Origin: Myxococcus hansupus
GTDB taxonomy: Bacteria; Myxococcota; Myxococcia; Myxococcales; Myxococcaceae
Length of the DNA stretch: 64,000 nucleotides
Direction of reading: 5' to 3'
Assembly: GCF_000280925.3 (NCBI RefSeq)
Contig: NZ_CP012109.1
Coordinates: 2,810,501-2,874,500 of the forward strand
Positions 1 to 8,709 of this stretch are shown here, in pieces; position 1 is the first letter of the stretch; each line of letters begins with the position of its first letter. A program made the translations under genes and the position numbers. The notes beneath the pieces are model-generated. The model saw only the letters and a list, made by a program, of their open reading frames with translations, ran no database searches and was not told the origin of the DNA.

Positions 1-3000
1 GTCTGGACGGCGGGACGGGGCCTGTCAGTGGGCAGCTCGAGAACGGGCGGAGCGCCCGTGAGCTGATTGCGCCAGAAGTCGAGCTGGGCCTGGAGGACCG
101 CGCCCTGGAGCCAGCCGCGCTGCCACGCCGCGAAGTCGGCGTACTGCACCGGCAGTGGGGCCAGTGACGAAGGCGTGCCCTGCGTCAGCGACAGGTAGAG
201 CGAGCCCAACTCACGAATGAGCACACCCATGGACCAACCGTCGGAGACGATGTGGTGGAGGGTGAGCACGAGCACGTGTCGCGCGGGGGCGAGGCGGAAC
301 AGTCGCGCGCGCAGGAGTGGGCCGTCCGCGAGGTTGAAGGGGCGCTGGGCCTCCTCGGAGACGAGGCGGCGGGTCTCCGCGTCCTGCTCGGCTTCCTGCA
401 TTCCGCTCAGGTCGACCCGCGGAAGCGGAACCTCCAGGCGCGCGAGAATGCGCTGGAAGGCGTCCTCACCTTGCGCGGCGAACGTCGTGCGGAGGGATTC
501 GTGCCGGAGGGTGAGTGCCTCCAACGCTTGCTGGAGCAGCTCGGGCTGGAGGTCGCCTTCCAGGAGGACAGCGGTGGGAATGTTGTAGGCAGCGCTGCCG
601 GGCTCCAACTGGTCGATGAACCAGAGACGCTGCTGGGCGAAGGAGAGCGGCAGGTGTCCCTCGCGTGAAGCGGGCACGAGCGGCGGCGCGGACGCGTTGG
701 GACGCGTGCCCCCGTCGATGCGTGAAGCCAACGCGGCGAGCGTCGGCGATTCGAAGAGGGCGCGCAGGGGCAGCTCGACGCCCAGCTCGCGACGGAGCCG
801 GGAGACGACTTGCGTGGCCAGCAGCGAGTGCCCACCCAGCGCGAAGAAATCATCGGCCGCGGTGATGGACTCGACGCCGAGCAGCTCGGTCCAGAGCGCG
901 GCGACCCGCTTCTCGGTCTCGGTCTCCGGTGCGCGCGCCGCGGCGCGGGCGAGGGACTCCGCGCCGGGAATGGGGAGCGCGCGGACGTCCAGCTTGCCGT
1001 GCGCGGTGAGCGGCAGCGCGGGCAGGGAGACGAACGCGGCGGGGACCATGTAATCGGGGAGCACCTCGGCGAGGCGCGCGCGCAACGACGCCGCATCCAG
1101 GGCCGCATCCCCCTGCGGCACCACGTAGGCCACCAACCGTGAGTCACCGGACGCGTCCTTCCGGACCATCGCCGCGGCCTGCCGGGCTCCTGCGTGAGCG
1201 ACGAGGGCGGACTCCACCTCGCCCAGCTCCACGCGGAAGCCTCGCAGCTTCACCTGCGCGTCCAGTCGGCCCAGGAACTCCAGCGAGCCGTCCGCGCTCC
1301 AACGCACGTTGTCGCCCGTGCGATACAGCCGCCCACCCGGCGTGCCGCCGAACGGGTCGGGAACGAACTTCTCCGCGGAGAGGTCCGCGCGGCCCAGGTA
1401 CCCACGCGCCAGACCCACGCCGCTGATGAACAGCTCGCCCGCGACGCCCGCGGGCACCAGCTCCATGGCGCCATTGAGCACGTACAGCCGCGTGTTGGGC
1501 CACGGCTTGCCCATGTCCGGCGCGCGCGTGCCGTTCGCCGCCAGCGGCTCACGGGTGATGGAGGCGCAGACGGTGACCTCGGTGGGGCCGTACGCATTGA
1601 GCAGACGGACGCGGCCAGCCCAGGCCTGGACCAGCTCCGGCGTCAGTGCCTCGCCCGCGCAGATGAGCGTCTCCAGCGACGACAGGCCCCGCGGCTCCAG
1701 CCGTGCGAGCACCGACGGCGTCAGGGTGACGGCGGTGATGCGATGCTCGTCCAGCAACGCACGCAGCGGTGCGTCGGGCAGCAGCCGCTCCCGCGGCGCC
1801 ATGACCAGCGTGGCTCCCGCGACGAGCGTGGCGAACACCTCGCACACGGCGGCGTCGAAGCCGGGGGACGCGAACTGAAGAACGCGGCCCTGGGGGTGGT
1901 AGCCGTGCGCGTGCGCGGCGGCCACGGCGGTGTTCACCAGACCGCGATGGCTCAGCAGCGTGCCCTTGGGACGGCCGGTGCTTCCCGACGTGTAGATGAT
2001 GTACGCGAGCTGCGCGGGCTCCACGGCCGTGACGGGCGGCGCGTCCGACGGGTTCGCGGCGATGCGTGCGCTCTCTGCATCCAAGAGCACGCGAACGGGG
2101 CCGGCGGGGAGCAGTGACTCCGGCAGGGTGCTCAGGGTCAGCACCACCTCGATGGCGGCGTCCCGCACCATGAACGCCAGTCGATCCGAGGGATACGTCG
2201 GGTCGAGGGTGACGAACGCACCCCCGGCCTTGTGGATGGCGAGCATGCCCACCACGAGGTCTTCCGAGCGCTCCACGCACAGGCCGACGCGAGACTCCGG
2301 TCCCACGCCCAGCGAGCGCAGGTGATGCGCGAGCGCGTTCGCCCTCGCGTCGAGCTGGCTCCGGGTGAGGCGCGTGTCCCCAGCGATGACGGCGAGCGCG
2401 TCCGGTGCGTTCCGGGCCTGCGCTTCGATGAGCTGGTGCGCGCCGCGGTCCTCGGGGAAGGGGGCGGCGGTGTCGTTCCAGCTCACGAGCAGCCGCTGGC
2501 GCTCCGTGGGCGTGAGCAGCGGGAGCTGTGCGATGGGCAGCGCCACGTCCGCGACGAGCGCCTCCAGCAGCACCCGGAAATGACCGACCATGTGCTCCAC
2601 GGTCGACACGTCGAACAGGTCGGTGCTGTAGGTGAGAATCCCGCTGAACCCGTTGGGCGACTCGGCCAGGGCCAGGGTGAGGTCGAACTTGGTGGCGGTG
2701 ATTTCCGGGCGCAGGACTTCCAGGCCCAGGCCCGGCAGGCGCTGCTCGGTGCCCGGCGTGTTCTGCAGCACGAACATCACCTGGAAGAGCGGTGAGTGGC
2801 TGAGGCTGCGCTCCGGGCGCAGCTCCTCCACCAGCCGCTCGAAGGGGACGTCCTGGTGCTCGTAGGCGGCCAGCGTCGTGCGCTTCACGTTCGCCAGCAG
2901 CTCGGGGAAGGTCTGCGCAGGAGACACCTGGGTGCGCAGGACCAGGGTGTTCACGAAGAAGCCGATGAGACCTTCCAGCTCGGTGCCACGGCGTCCCGCG

Positions 3001-3965
3001 ATGGGCGAGCCGACGCTGATGTCGTCCTGGCCGGAGTAGCGCGACAGCAAGAGTTGCCACGCGGCCAGCAGCACCATGAAGGGCGTGGCGCCATGCCGCT
3101 GCCCCAGCGCGATGATGGCTTGCGTGAGGGGGTTGCCCAGCTCCACGCGGACCGCGCTGCCCCGGAAGGTCTGCGCGGCGGGGCGGGGACGGTCGGTGGG
3201 CAGCGCCAGCGTGGGCGCCGCGCCCGACAAATGGCCGCGCCAGTAGTCGAGCTGCTTCTTCAGCACCGGCCCCTGCATCCAGTCCCGCTGCCAGACGGAA
3301 TAGTCGGCGTACTGCACGGGCAGGGGAGGCAGCACGGGCTCGCGCCGGGTGGCGTGGGCCGAATAGAGCACGGCCATCTCCTGGGCCAGCACGGCGGTGG
3401 ACCAGCCGTCGGAGATGATGTGGTGCATGGACAGGAGCAGCACGTGCCGCTCGGGCGACAGGCGCAGCACGGTCGTCCGGAACAGCGGCCCCTGCTCCAG
3501 GGAGAAGGGACGGCGCGCCTCTTCCGCGGCGACGCGCCGGGCCTCCGCTTCGCGCGTGGCCTCGGGCACGCCCGTGAGGTCGATGACGGGCAGCGCCACC
3601 GTGCCTTCGGGATGGACCACCTGGAAGGGCAGGTCGTCATCGCCTTGTTGGAACGTGGTGCGCAGCGCCTCGTGTCGGCGGACCAGGTCCGCCAGGCCCT
3701 GCTCCATCGCGCGCAGGTCCAGCGCGCCATCCAGCCGCACCGCCACCGGGATGTTGTAGGTGGACGAGCTGCCGCCCTCGAGCTGATTGAGGACCCACAG
3801 GCGTTGCTGGGAGAAGGACGCGGCCACCGGGCCGCTGCCTTGACGCCGCGGGATGCCCGGTGCCGCCTGGGCCTCCTGCTGCTTCTGCCGCTGTCGCAGC
3901 AGGGCTTCGAAGAGCTCCCGCTGCTTGGGGGACAGCTTGCCAAGTTCCTTCGAGATGTCGCGCAT
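1..3965 (-). CDS. NRPS, C-A-PCP-C..., 3' end outside window
   Basis: Non-ribosomal peptide synthetase, cytoplasmic; only the first ~1321 residues are visible. Translation from ATG at 3965 is uninterrupted to base 1. Order seen: N-terminal helix MRDISKELGKLSPKQRELF, typical of a docking segment; condensation domain with HHIISDG from residue ~181; adenylation domain with TSGSTGRPKG near 652 and NAYGPTE; carrier domain GGHSLL with the phosphopantetheine Ser at ~1047; second condensation domain with HHIVSDG near 1237, cut by the edge. By GrsA alignment I read the pocket residues as D-A-C-T-I-A-A-V-C-K, close to the Phe code DAWTIAAICK, so an aromatic or bulky hydrophobic amino acid is likely; this is prediction by eye. 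It lies 103 bases downstream of the minus-strand PKS and probably takes that module's chain. No strong ribosome site is seen before the ATG; a large hairpin lies 22 bases upstream. Confidence 0.95.
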   Translation of the reverse strand, partial: MRDISKELGKLSPKQRELFEALLRQRQKQQEAQAAPGIPRRQGSGPVAASFSQQRLWVLNQLEGGSSSTYNIPVAVRLDGALDLRAMEQGLADLVRRHEALRTTFQQGDDDLPFQVVHPEGTVALPVIDLTGVPEATREAEARRVAAEEARRPFSLEQGPLFRTTVLRLSPERHVLLLSMHHIISDGWSTAVLAQEMAVLYSAHATRREPVLPPLPVQYADYSVWQRDWMQGPVLKKQLDYWRGHLSGAAPTLALPTDRPRPAAQTFRGSAVRVELGNPLTQAIIALGQRHGATPFMVLLAAWQLLLSRYSGQDDISVGSPIAGRRGTELEGLIGFFVNTLVLRTQVSPAQTFPELLANVKRTTLAAYEHQDVPFERLVEELRPERSLSHSPLFQVMFVLQNTPGTEQRLPGLGLEVLRPEITATKFDLTLALAESPNGFSGILTYSTDLFDVSTVEHMVGHFRVLLEALVADVALPIAQLPLLTPTERQRLLVSWNDTAAPFPEDRGAHQLIEAQARNAPDALAVIAGDTRLTRSQLDARANALAHHLRSLGVGPESRVGLCVERSEDLVVGMLAIHKAGGAFVTLDPTYPSDRLAFMVRDAAIEVVLTLSTLPESLLPAGPVRVLLDAESARIAANPSDAPPVTAVEPAQLAYIIYTSGSTGRPKGTLLSHRGLVNTAVAAAHAHGYHPQGRVLQFASPGFDAAVCEVFATLVAGATLVMAPRERLLPDAPLRALLDEHRITAVTLTPSVLARLEPRGLSSLETLICAGEALTPELVQAWAGRVRLLNAYGPTEVTVCASITREPLAANGTRAPDMGKPWPNTRLYVLNGAMELVPAGVAGELFISGVGLARGYLGRADLSAEKFVPDPFGGTPGGRLYRTGDNVRWSADGSLEFLGRLDAQVKLRGFRVELGEVESALVAHAGARQAAAMVRKDASGDSRLVAYVVPQGDAALDAASLRARLAEVLPDYMVPAAFVSLPALPLTAHGKLDVRALPIPGAESLARAAARAPETETEKRVAALWTELLGVESITAADDFFALGGHSLLATQVVSRLRRELGVELPLRALFESPTLAALASRIDGGTRPNASAPPLVPASREGHLPLSFAQQRLWFIDQLEPGSAAYNIPTAVLLEGDLQPELLQQALEALTLRHESLRTTFAAQGEDAFQRILARLEVPLPRVDLSGMQEAEQDAETRRLVSEEAQRPFNLADGPLLRARLFRLAPARHVLVLTLHHIVSDGWSMGVLIRELGSLYLSLTQGTPSSLAPLPVQYADFAAWQRGWLQGAVLQAQLDFWRNQLTGAPPVLELPTDRPRPAVQ

Positions 3966-3987
3966 GGAGAGGCGTCCGGATGGAATG

Positions 3988-4026
3988 CGCGCCCACCGCC
4001 AGCGAGGCTGGCATCCGGTGGGCGCG
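3988..4026. other. Perfect two-tier hairpin in the PKS-NRPS gap
   Basis: In the 103-base gap between the minus-strand PKS stop and NRPS start, arms CGCGCCCACCG (3988-3998) and CGGTGGGCGCG (4016-4026) are perfect 11-bp complements. Inside them CCAGC (3999-4003) and GCTGG (4007-4011) form a second 5-bp stem around GAG. No T-tract follows on either strand, so it is not a classical Rho-independent terminator. On mRNA it would sit just before the NRPS start and could affect processing, stability or translation; function is inference. Confidence 0.6.
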
Positions 4027-4068
4027 GAAAAGGGTCCGGCGGAGCGGTGGCTCGCGCCGGCGTGTGGC

Positions 4069-7000
4069 TCAGTTTTCCTGGGCGGCCTTGGCCAGCAGGT
4101 CCTCGAGCTGGTCGTCGGGCGTGTTGGCCACCTGGTCGAGCAGCTCCTGGTAGAGCGCTGCTTCCTGGGCCTCCTTCGCCACGGTCACCGCCTGGGCGAG
4201 CCCCGACACGGTGGAGACCTCGAACAGCTTCGCCAGGGGCAGGTCCACGTTGAACGCGGAGCGCAGCCGGCCCACGATGCGCGTGGCCAGCAGCGAGTGT
4301 CCGCCCAGGTCGAAGAAGCTCTCGTGGCGGCCCACCTGCTCCACGCCGAGGACCTCCTGCCACATGGCCGCGATGGCCTGCTCCGTCTCGTTGGCGGGCG
4401 GCACGTAGGTGCCCTTGCGCGCCTGCCGCGAGGCGGACCCGGAGGGGCGGGTCGCGGGGGCGTCCCGGTGGATCCACACCGCCAGGCGGTGGGTCAGGTC
4501 ACCCGTGGCCACCACGACCGGACCGTCCAGGCCCTGCGTGGCGAGCCGGCGCACCGCCTCCGCGCCTTCCTCGCGCGTCATGGCGTACTGGTCCATGCTC
4601 GTCTTGAAGCCCGCGTAGTGCTTCGTCTCCTCGGGCCAGCCGTCCCAGGACGCGCTCACCCAACGCGTGCCGCCCACGCCCCGGGCCGCGCGGTTCGACG
4701 CGAAGGCGTCCATGAACACGTTGGCGGACGCGTAGGTGAGGTAGCCGAGACCACCGAGCACCGCCGCGTTGGAGGAGAACAGCAGCACGAAGTCGATGTC
4801 CCGGCCGCGCAGCGCCTCGTCCAGCGCGTAGGTGCCGTACACCTTGGGCTGGAACTGCGTCTCGGAGGCCTGCGTGCCCAGCTCCGTGAGCGAGCTGTAC
4901 AGCGAGTCACCGTGGGTGACACCGGCGCAGTGAAGCACGCCGTGCAGCACGCCGAAGCGCGACTCCACCTGCTCCACGACGGTCCGCATCCGCGCGGCGT
5001 CCGACACGTCCGCCGCCAGCACGAGCACCTCGGCCCCGTGGGCCTCCATGGCGCGCACGCGGTGGATGAGCTTGCTGATGCGGTCGTCCTCGCCCTTGTC
5101 GGTCAGCCAGCCGTCCCACGACTCGCGAGCGGGGAAGGCCGAGCGGCCGAGCAGCACCAGCCGGGCGCGCTGCGTCTCCGCCAGGTGCTCGGCGAGCAGC
5201 AGACCCACGCCGCCCAGACCACCGGTGATGAGGTACACGCCGCGCTCGCGCAGCGGGTGCACGGGCGCGTCTCCGCCCATCTTCACCGGGGTGAACTCCT
5301 GCACCCAACGGCGCGTGCCCCGGAAGGCCACCAGCATGTCGCGCGTGCGGGTGGACAGCTCGGCGAGCAGGCCGCGCGCGAGCGTGTCCGCGGCGCTGGC
5401 CTCCGGGAGCACCACGTCGATGCAGCGCGTGGCGACGTGCTGGTGCTCCTGCGGCAGCACCTTGCACACGCCCAGCATCGTCGCCTTCTCGGGCAGCGCC
5501 TCCGCGGCGCCGTCCGGGTCGTGCACGTGGTTGGAGATGACCTCCACGCGCACGGGCTCGCTGCCGCCCGCCTTCCCCAGGGCCTGGGCCAGGAAGAGGA
5601 GGCTGTAGTAGCCGCGCGACTGCGTGTCGCGGAAGCGCTCGGAGGACGACGCGACGTCCCCTTGCTTCGTGAGGCTCCAGAAGTGGACGAACACCTCGGG
5701 GCGGTGCGCGCGGCCCTTCAGGGCTTCGAGCAGCGACACGTAGTCGGCCGGCTGTCCCGGCGCCACGGTGAAGCGGTGGTCGTCCTCGCGGGCGAAGCTG
5801 GTGCCCGCCTGCACGGTGACGACGTCCTGGCCCGCCTCGGCCAGCAGCGCCAGCAGCCGCGAGGCCAGGGGGCCTCCGTCCGTGAACACCACCCAGCCTC
5901 GCGGGGAGGCCAGCGTCTCAGGCTTCGCGGCCAGCGGCGGCGTGCGCCGCCACGACGGCAGGTGGAACCAGTCCGCCACGTCGGGCAGCTTGCCCTGCTG
6001 CGTGGCACCGGCGCTCGCGGAGCGCTCGCCGGGCGGGACGAAGAAGCGCTCCCGCTCGAAGGGGTACGGGGGCAGGGACACGCGGCGGCGAGGACCGTGG
6101 GCATGCACGCCCAGCCAGTCCACCTCCACGCCGCCCAGCCACAGCCGACCCAGGGCGCCCTGGAGGAAGGCCTCGTCGGGCTGCGGGTCCTTGGGGTGCG
6201 GCAGGGAGGAGATGTACGGCCGCGTCCCCGGCGCCTCGCCCTGGAGCTTCGCCAGGGCCGTGAGCGACTGCGCGGGCCCCACCTCGAGCAGGACGCGCGC
6301 GGGCTCGGCCAGCAGCACGCGCAGACCCTCCATGAAGCGCACCGGCTGGCGCAGGTGGTCCACCCAGTACTTGGGCTGGGTGACCTCCTCGGCGGTGATC
6401 CAGGTGCCCGTGAGGCAGGACACGTAGCGCCGCGTGGGCGGGTTCAGCTTCAGGCTGGCGACCTTGGCGTGGAACTCCGCCAGGATGGGCTCCAGCATGC
6501 GTGAGTGAGCCGCCGCGTCCACATGCAGGCGCCGGTGCTCCACGCCACGCGCCGTCAGCGTGGCCGCCAGCGCCTCCACCGCGTCGGTGCGGCCCGAGGC
6601 CACGCACTGGTCGGGCGCGTTCACCGCGGCGAGGTCCAGGGCGTCGCCCAGCAGGGGCCGCAGCTCGGCCTCCGGCAGGCTGACGCTGAGCATGGCGCCC
6701 GCGGGCACCCCGTCGATGAGCTTGCCGCGCAGGGCCACCAGGGCCACCGCGTCTTCCAGGGACAGCACGTCCGCCAGGCAGGCCGCGGCGTACTCACCCA
6801 GGCTGTGGCCAATCATGGCCTCCGGCTCGATGCCCCAGGACATCCAGAGGCGGGCGAGCGCGTACTCCACGGCGAAGATGGCGGGCAGCGCCAGGGCATT
6901 GCGAGACAGGCCGTCCACGGTGTCGCCCGGCGCGGCTTGAATCACGGCGAGCAGGTTGGAGACGCCGTGCGGGCGGAGCAGGGCGGCGATGCGGTCCATC

Positions 7001-8682
7001 TCCGCACGGAAGACCGGCTCGGTGCGGTAGAGGCCGCCGGCCATGCCCGCGTGCTGGGTACCGCCGCCCGGCAGCAGGAACACCACGGGGCGGGTGCGGG
7101 ACTCCTGGTGCGTGGTGACGACGCGCTCGGGCTCCTCGCCGCGCAGCACGCGCACGGCTTGCGCGTGGTCGGACACCACCGCCATGCGGCGGTAGGAGAA
7201 GTGCTGGCGGCCCGTTTGGAGCGTGTAGGCCGCATCCGCCATGGACAGCTCCGGGTGCTGCTCCAGCCACGCGGCCAGCGCCGTGGTGGCGCTGTCGAGC
7301 GCGGAGTCCGTCCGGGTGGCCAACGGCAGCACGTTCCAGGGGCGGCTCGGCGCGGCGGTCTCCAGCGCGGGGGCCTCCTCCAGGATGACGTGGGCGTTGG
7401 TTCCGCCAATGCCGAACGCGCTCACGCCCGCGCGGCGCGGGTGGGCGCCCGCCTTCCACTCGCGCAGGGTGGCGTTGACGAAGAAGGGGCTGTTGGCGAA
7501 GTCGATCTGCGCGTTGGGCTGCTCGAAGTGCAGCGTGGGCGGCATCTCCCGGTGCTTCAGGCAGAGCACGGCCTTGATGAAGCTGGCGATACCGGCCGCC
7601 GCGTCGAGGTGGCCAATGTTCGTCTTCACCGAGCCCAGCGCGCAGAAGCCCGTGTCATCCGTGCTGGCGCGGAACGCCTTGGTGAGCGCGCGCACCTCGA
7701 TGGGGTCACCCAACTGGGTGCCGGTGCCGTGCGTCTCCACGTAGGTGATGCTCCGCGCGTCCACGTCCGCGGCGGCGAGCGCGTCGCGGATGACGCGGGC
7801 CTGGCCCTGGACGCTGGGCGCGCCGAAGCTGGCCTTCTGCGAACCGTCGTTGTTGATGGCCGAGCCGCGGATGACGGCGTGGATGGTGTCTCCATCCGCC
7901 AGCGCATCCTCCAGGCGCTTGAGCACCACCACACCCGCGCCGTTGCCGAACACCGTGCCCTGCGCCTTCGCGTCGAAGGCACGGCAGTGTCCGTCCGGCG
8001 AGGACACGCCGCCGAATTGGTACAGGTAGCCGCTGCGCTGGGGGGCCTGGATGGCGACGCCACCCGCCAGCGCCATGCGGCACTCACCAGCGAGCAGGGC
8101 CTGTCCGGCCAGATGCACGGCCACCAGCGCCGTGGAGCACGCGGTGTGCAGCGAGTACGCCGGTCCCCGCAGGTTCAGCAGGTGAGACACGCGCGTGCTG
8201 AGAAACGCGAGGTCGTTGCCCAGGCCCAGCTCGAACGCGCCCGCGCCACCCAGCGCCGCCGGGTTGGAGAAGAGGTTGAACACGTAGGTGTTCGTCCGCG
8301 CGCCCGCGTAGACGCCAATCCGGTCCTTGTACCGGCTGGCGTCGTAACCGGCGTCTTCCAGCGCCGACCACGCGCACTCCAGGAAGACGCGGTGCTGCGG
8401 GTCCATCAGCTCCGCTTCCTTGGGCGGGATGCCGAAGAAGGACGCGGCGAAGTCTTCGGCGCCGTCGACCATGGCCGCCGCGCGCACGTAGTTCGGGTCC
8501 TTGCGCAGGGAGGCATCCTCCATGAGCGAGGGCTCCAGCTCCGAGTCCTGGAGCGGCACGATGGACTCCACGCCGCCGCGGAGGTTCTTCCAATACGTTG
8601 CGACGTCGGGGGCTCCCGGGAGGCGGCACGCCATCCCGATGACCGCGATCTCAAGCCCGTTCCACGCGTTTTCATCAGCCAT
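4069..8682 (-). CDS. One-module type I PKS, KS-AT-KR-ACP
   Basis: Cytoplasmic polyketide extension module of 1537 residues. It has KS with active Cys ~182 (TACST), His ~318 (VETHGTGT) and KTNIGHL; AT with Ser ~627 (GHSLGEY) and the carboxylate-binding Arg in ALRGKL; KR with GGLGGVG, SSN and Tyr ~1317 (YASAN); carrier Ser ~1463 (LGGHSLL). There is no DH or ER, so the predicted beta-carbon is a hydroxyl. The AT selectivity motif reads AAAH instead of HAFH (malonyl) or VASH/YASH (methylmalonyl), so substrate is uncertain. The KR lacks both the LDD (B-type) and Trp (A-type) markers. The C-terminus PDDQLEDLLAKAAQEN looks like a docking helix for the NRPS encoded next. An AGAGGA ribosome site precedes ATG 8682; the gap to the glycosyltransferase is 27 bases, implying one operon. 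It resembles the PKS at 16935-21458 on the other strand. Confidence 0.95.
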   Translation of the reverse strand: MADENAWNGLEIAVIGMACRLPGAPDVATYWKNLRGGVESIVPLQDSELEPSLMEDASLRKDPNYVRAAAMVDGAEDFAASFFGIPPKEAELMDPQHRVFLECAWSALEDAGYDASRYKDRIGVYAGARTNTYVFNLFSNPAALGGAGAFELGLGNDLAFLSTRVSHLLNLRGPAYSLHTACSTALVAVHLAGQALLAGECRMALAGGVAIQAPQRSGYLYQFGGVSSPDGHCRAFDAKAQGTVFGNGAGVVVLKRLEDALADGDTIHAVIRGSAINNDGSQKASFGAPSVQGQARVIRDALAAADVDARSITYVETHGTGTQLGDPIEVRALTKAFRASTDDTGFCALGSVKTNIGHLDAAAGIASFIKAVLCLKHREMPPTLHFEQPNAQIDFANSPFFVNATLREWKAGAHPRRAGVSAFGIGGTNAHVILEEAPALETAAPSRPWNVLPLATRTDSALDSATTALAAWLEQHPELSMADAAYTLQTGRQHFSYRRMAVVSDHAQAVRVLRGEEPERVVTTHQESRTRPVVFLLPGGGTQHAGMAGGLYRTEPVFRAEMDRIAALLRPHGVSNLLAVIQAAPGDTVDGLSRNALALPAIFAVEYALARLWMSWGIEPEAMIGHSLGEYAAACLADVLSLEDAVALVALRGKLIDGVPAGAMLSVSLPEAELRPLLGDALDLAAVNAPDQCVASGRTDAVEALAATLTARGVEHRRLHVDAAAHSRMLEPILAEFHAKVASLKLNPPTRRYVSCLTGTWITAEEVTQPKYWVDHLRQPVRFMEGLRVLLAEPARVLLEVGPAQSLTALAKLQGEAPGTRPYISSLPHPKDPQPDEAFLQGALGRLWLGGVEVDWLGVHAHGPRRRVSLPPYPFERERFFVPPGERSASAGATQQGKLPDVADWFHLPSWRRTPPLAAKPETLASPRGWVVFTDGGPLASRLLALLAEAGQDVVTVQAGTSFAREDDHRFTVAPGQPADYVSLLEALKGRAHRPEVFVHFWSLTKQGDVASSSERFRDTQSRGYYSLLFLAQALGKAGGSEPVRVEVISNHVHDPDGAAEALPEKATMLGVCKVLPQEHQHVATRCIDVVLPEASAADTLARGLLAELSTRTRDMLVAFRGTRRWVQEFTPVKMGGDAPVHPLRERGVYLITGGLGGVGLLLAEHLAETQRARLVLLGRSAFPARESWDGWLTDKGEDDRISKLIHRVRAMEAHGAEVLVLAADVSDAARMRTVVEQVESRFGVLHGVLHCAGVTHGDSLYSSLTELGTQASETQFQPKVYGTYALDEALRGRDIDFVLLFSSNAAVLGGLGYLTYASANVFMDAFASNRAARGVGGTRWVSASWDGWPEETKHYAGFKTSMDQYAMTREEGAEAVRRLATQGLDGPVVVATGDLTHRLAVWIHRDAPATRPSGSASRQARKGTYVPPANETEQAIAAMWQEVLGVEQVGRHESFFDLGGHSLLATRIVGRLRSAFNVDLPLAKLFEVSTVSGLAQAVTVAKEAQEAALYQELLDQVANTPDDQLEDLLAKAAQEN

Positions 8683-8709
8683 GGGTCTCGAATCCTCTCG
8701 TTGAGAAAG

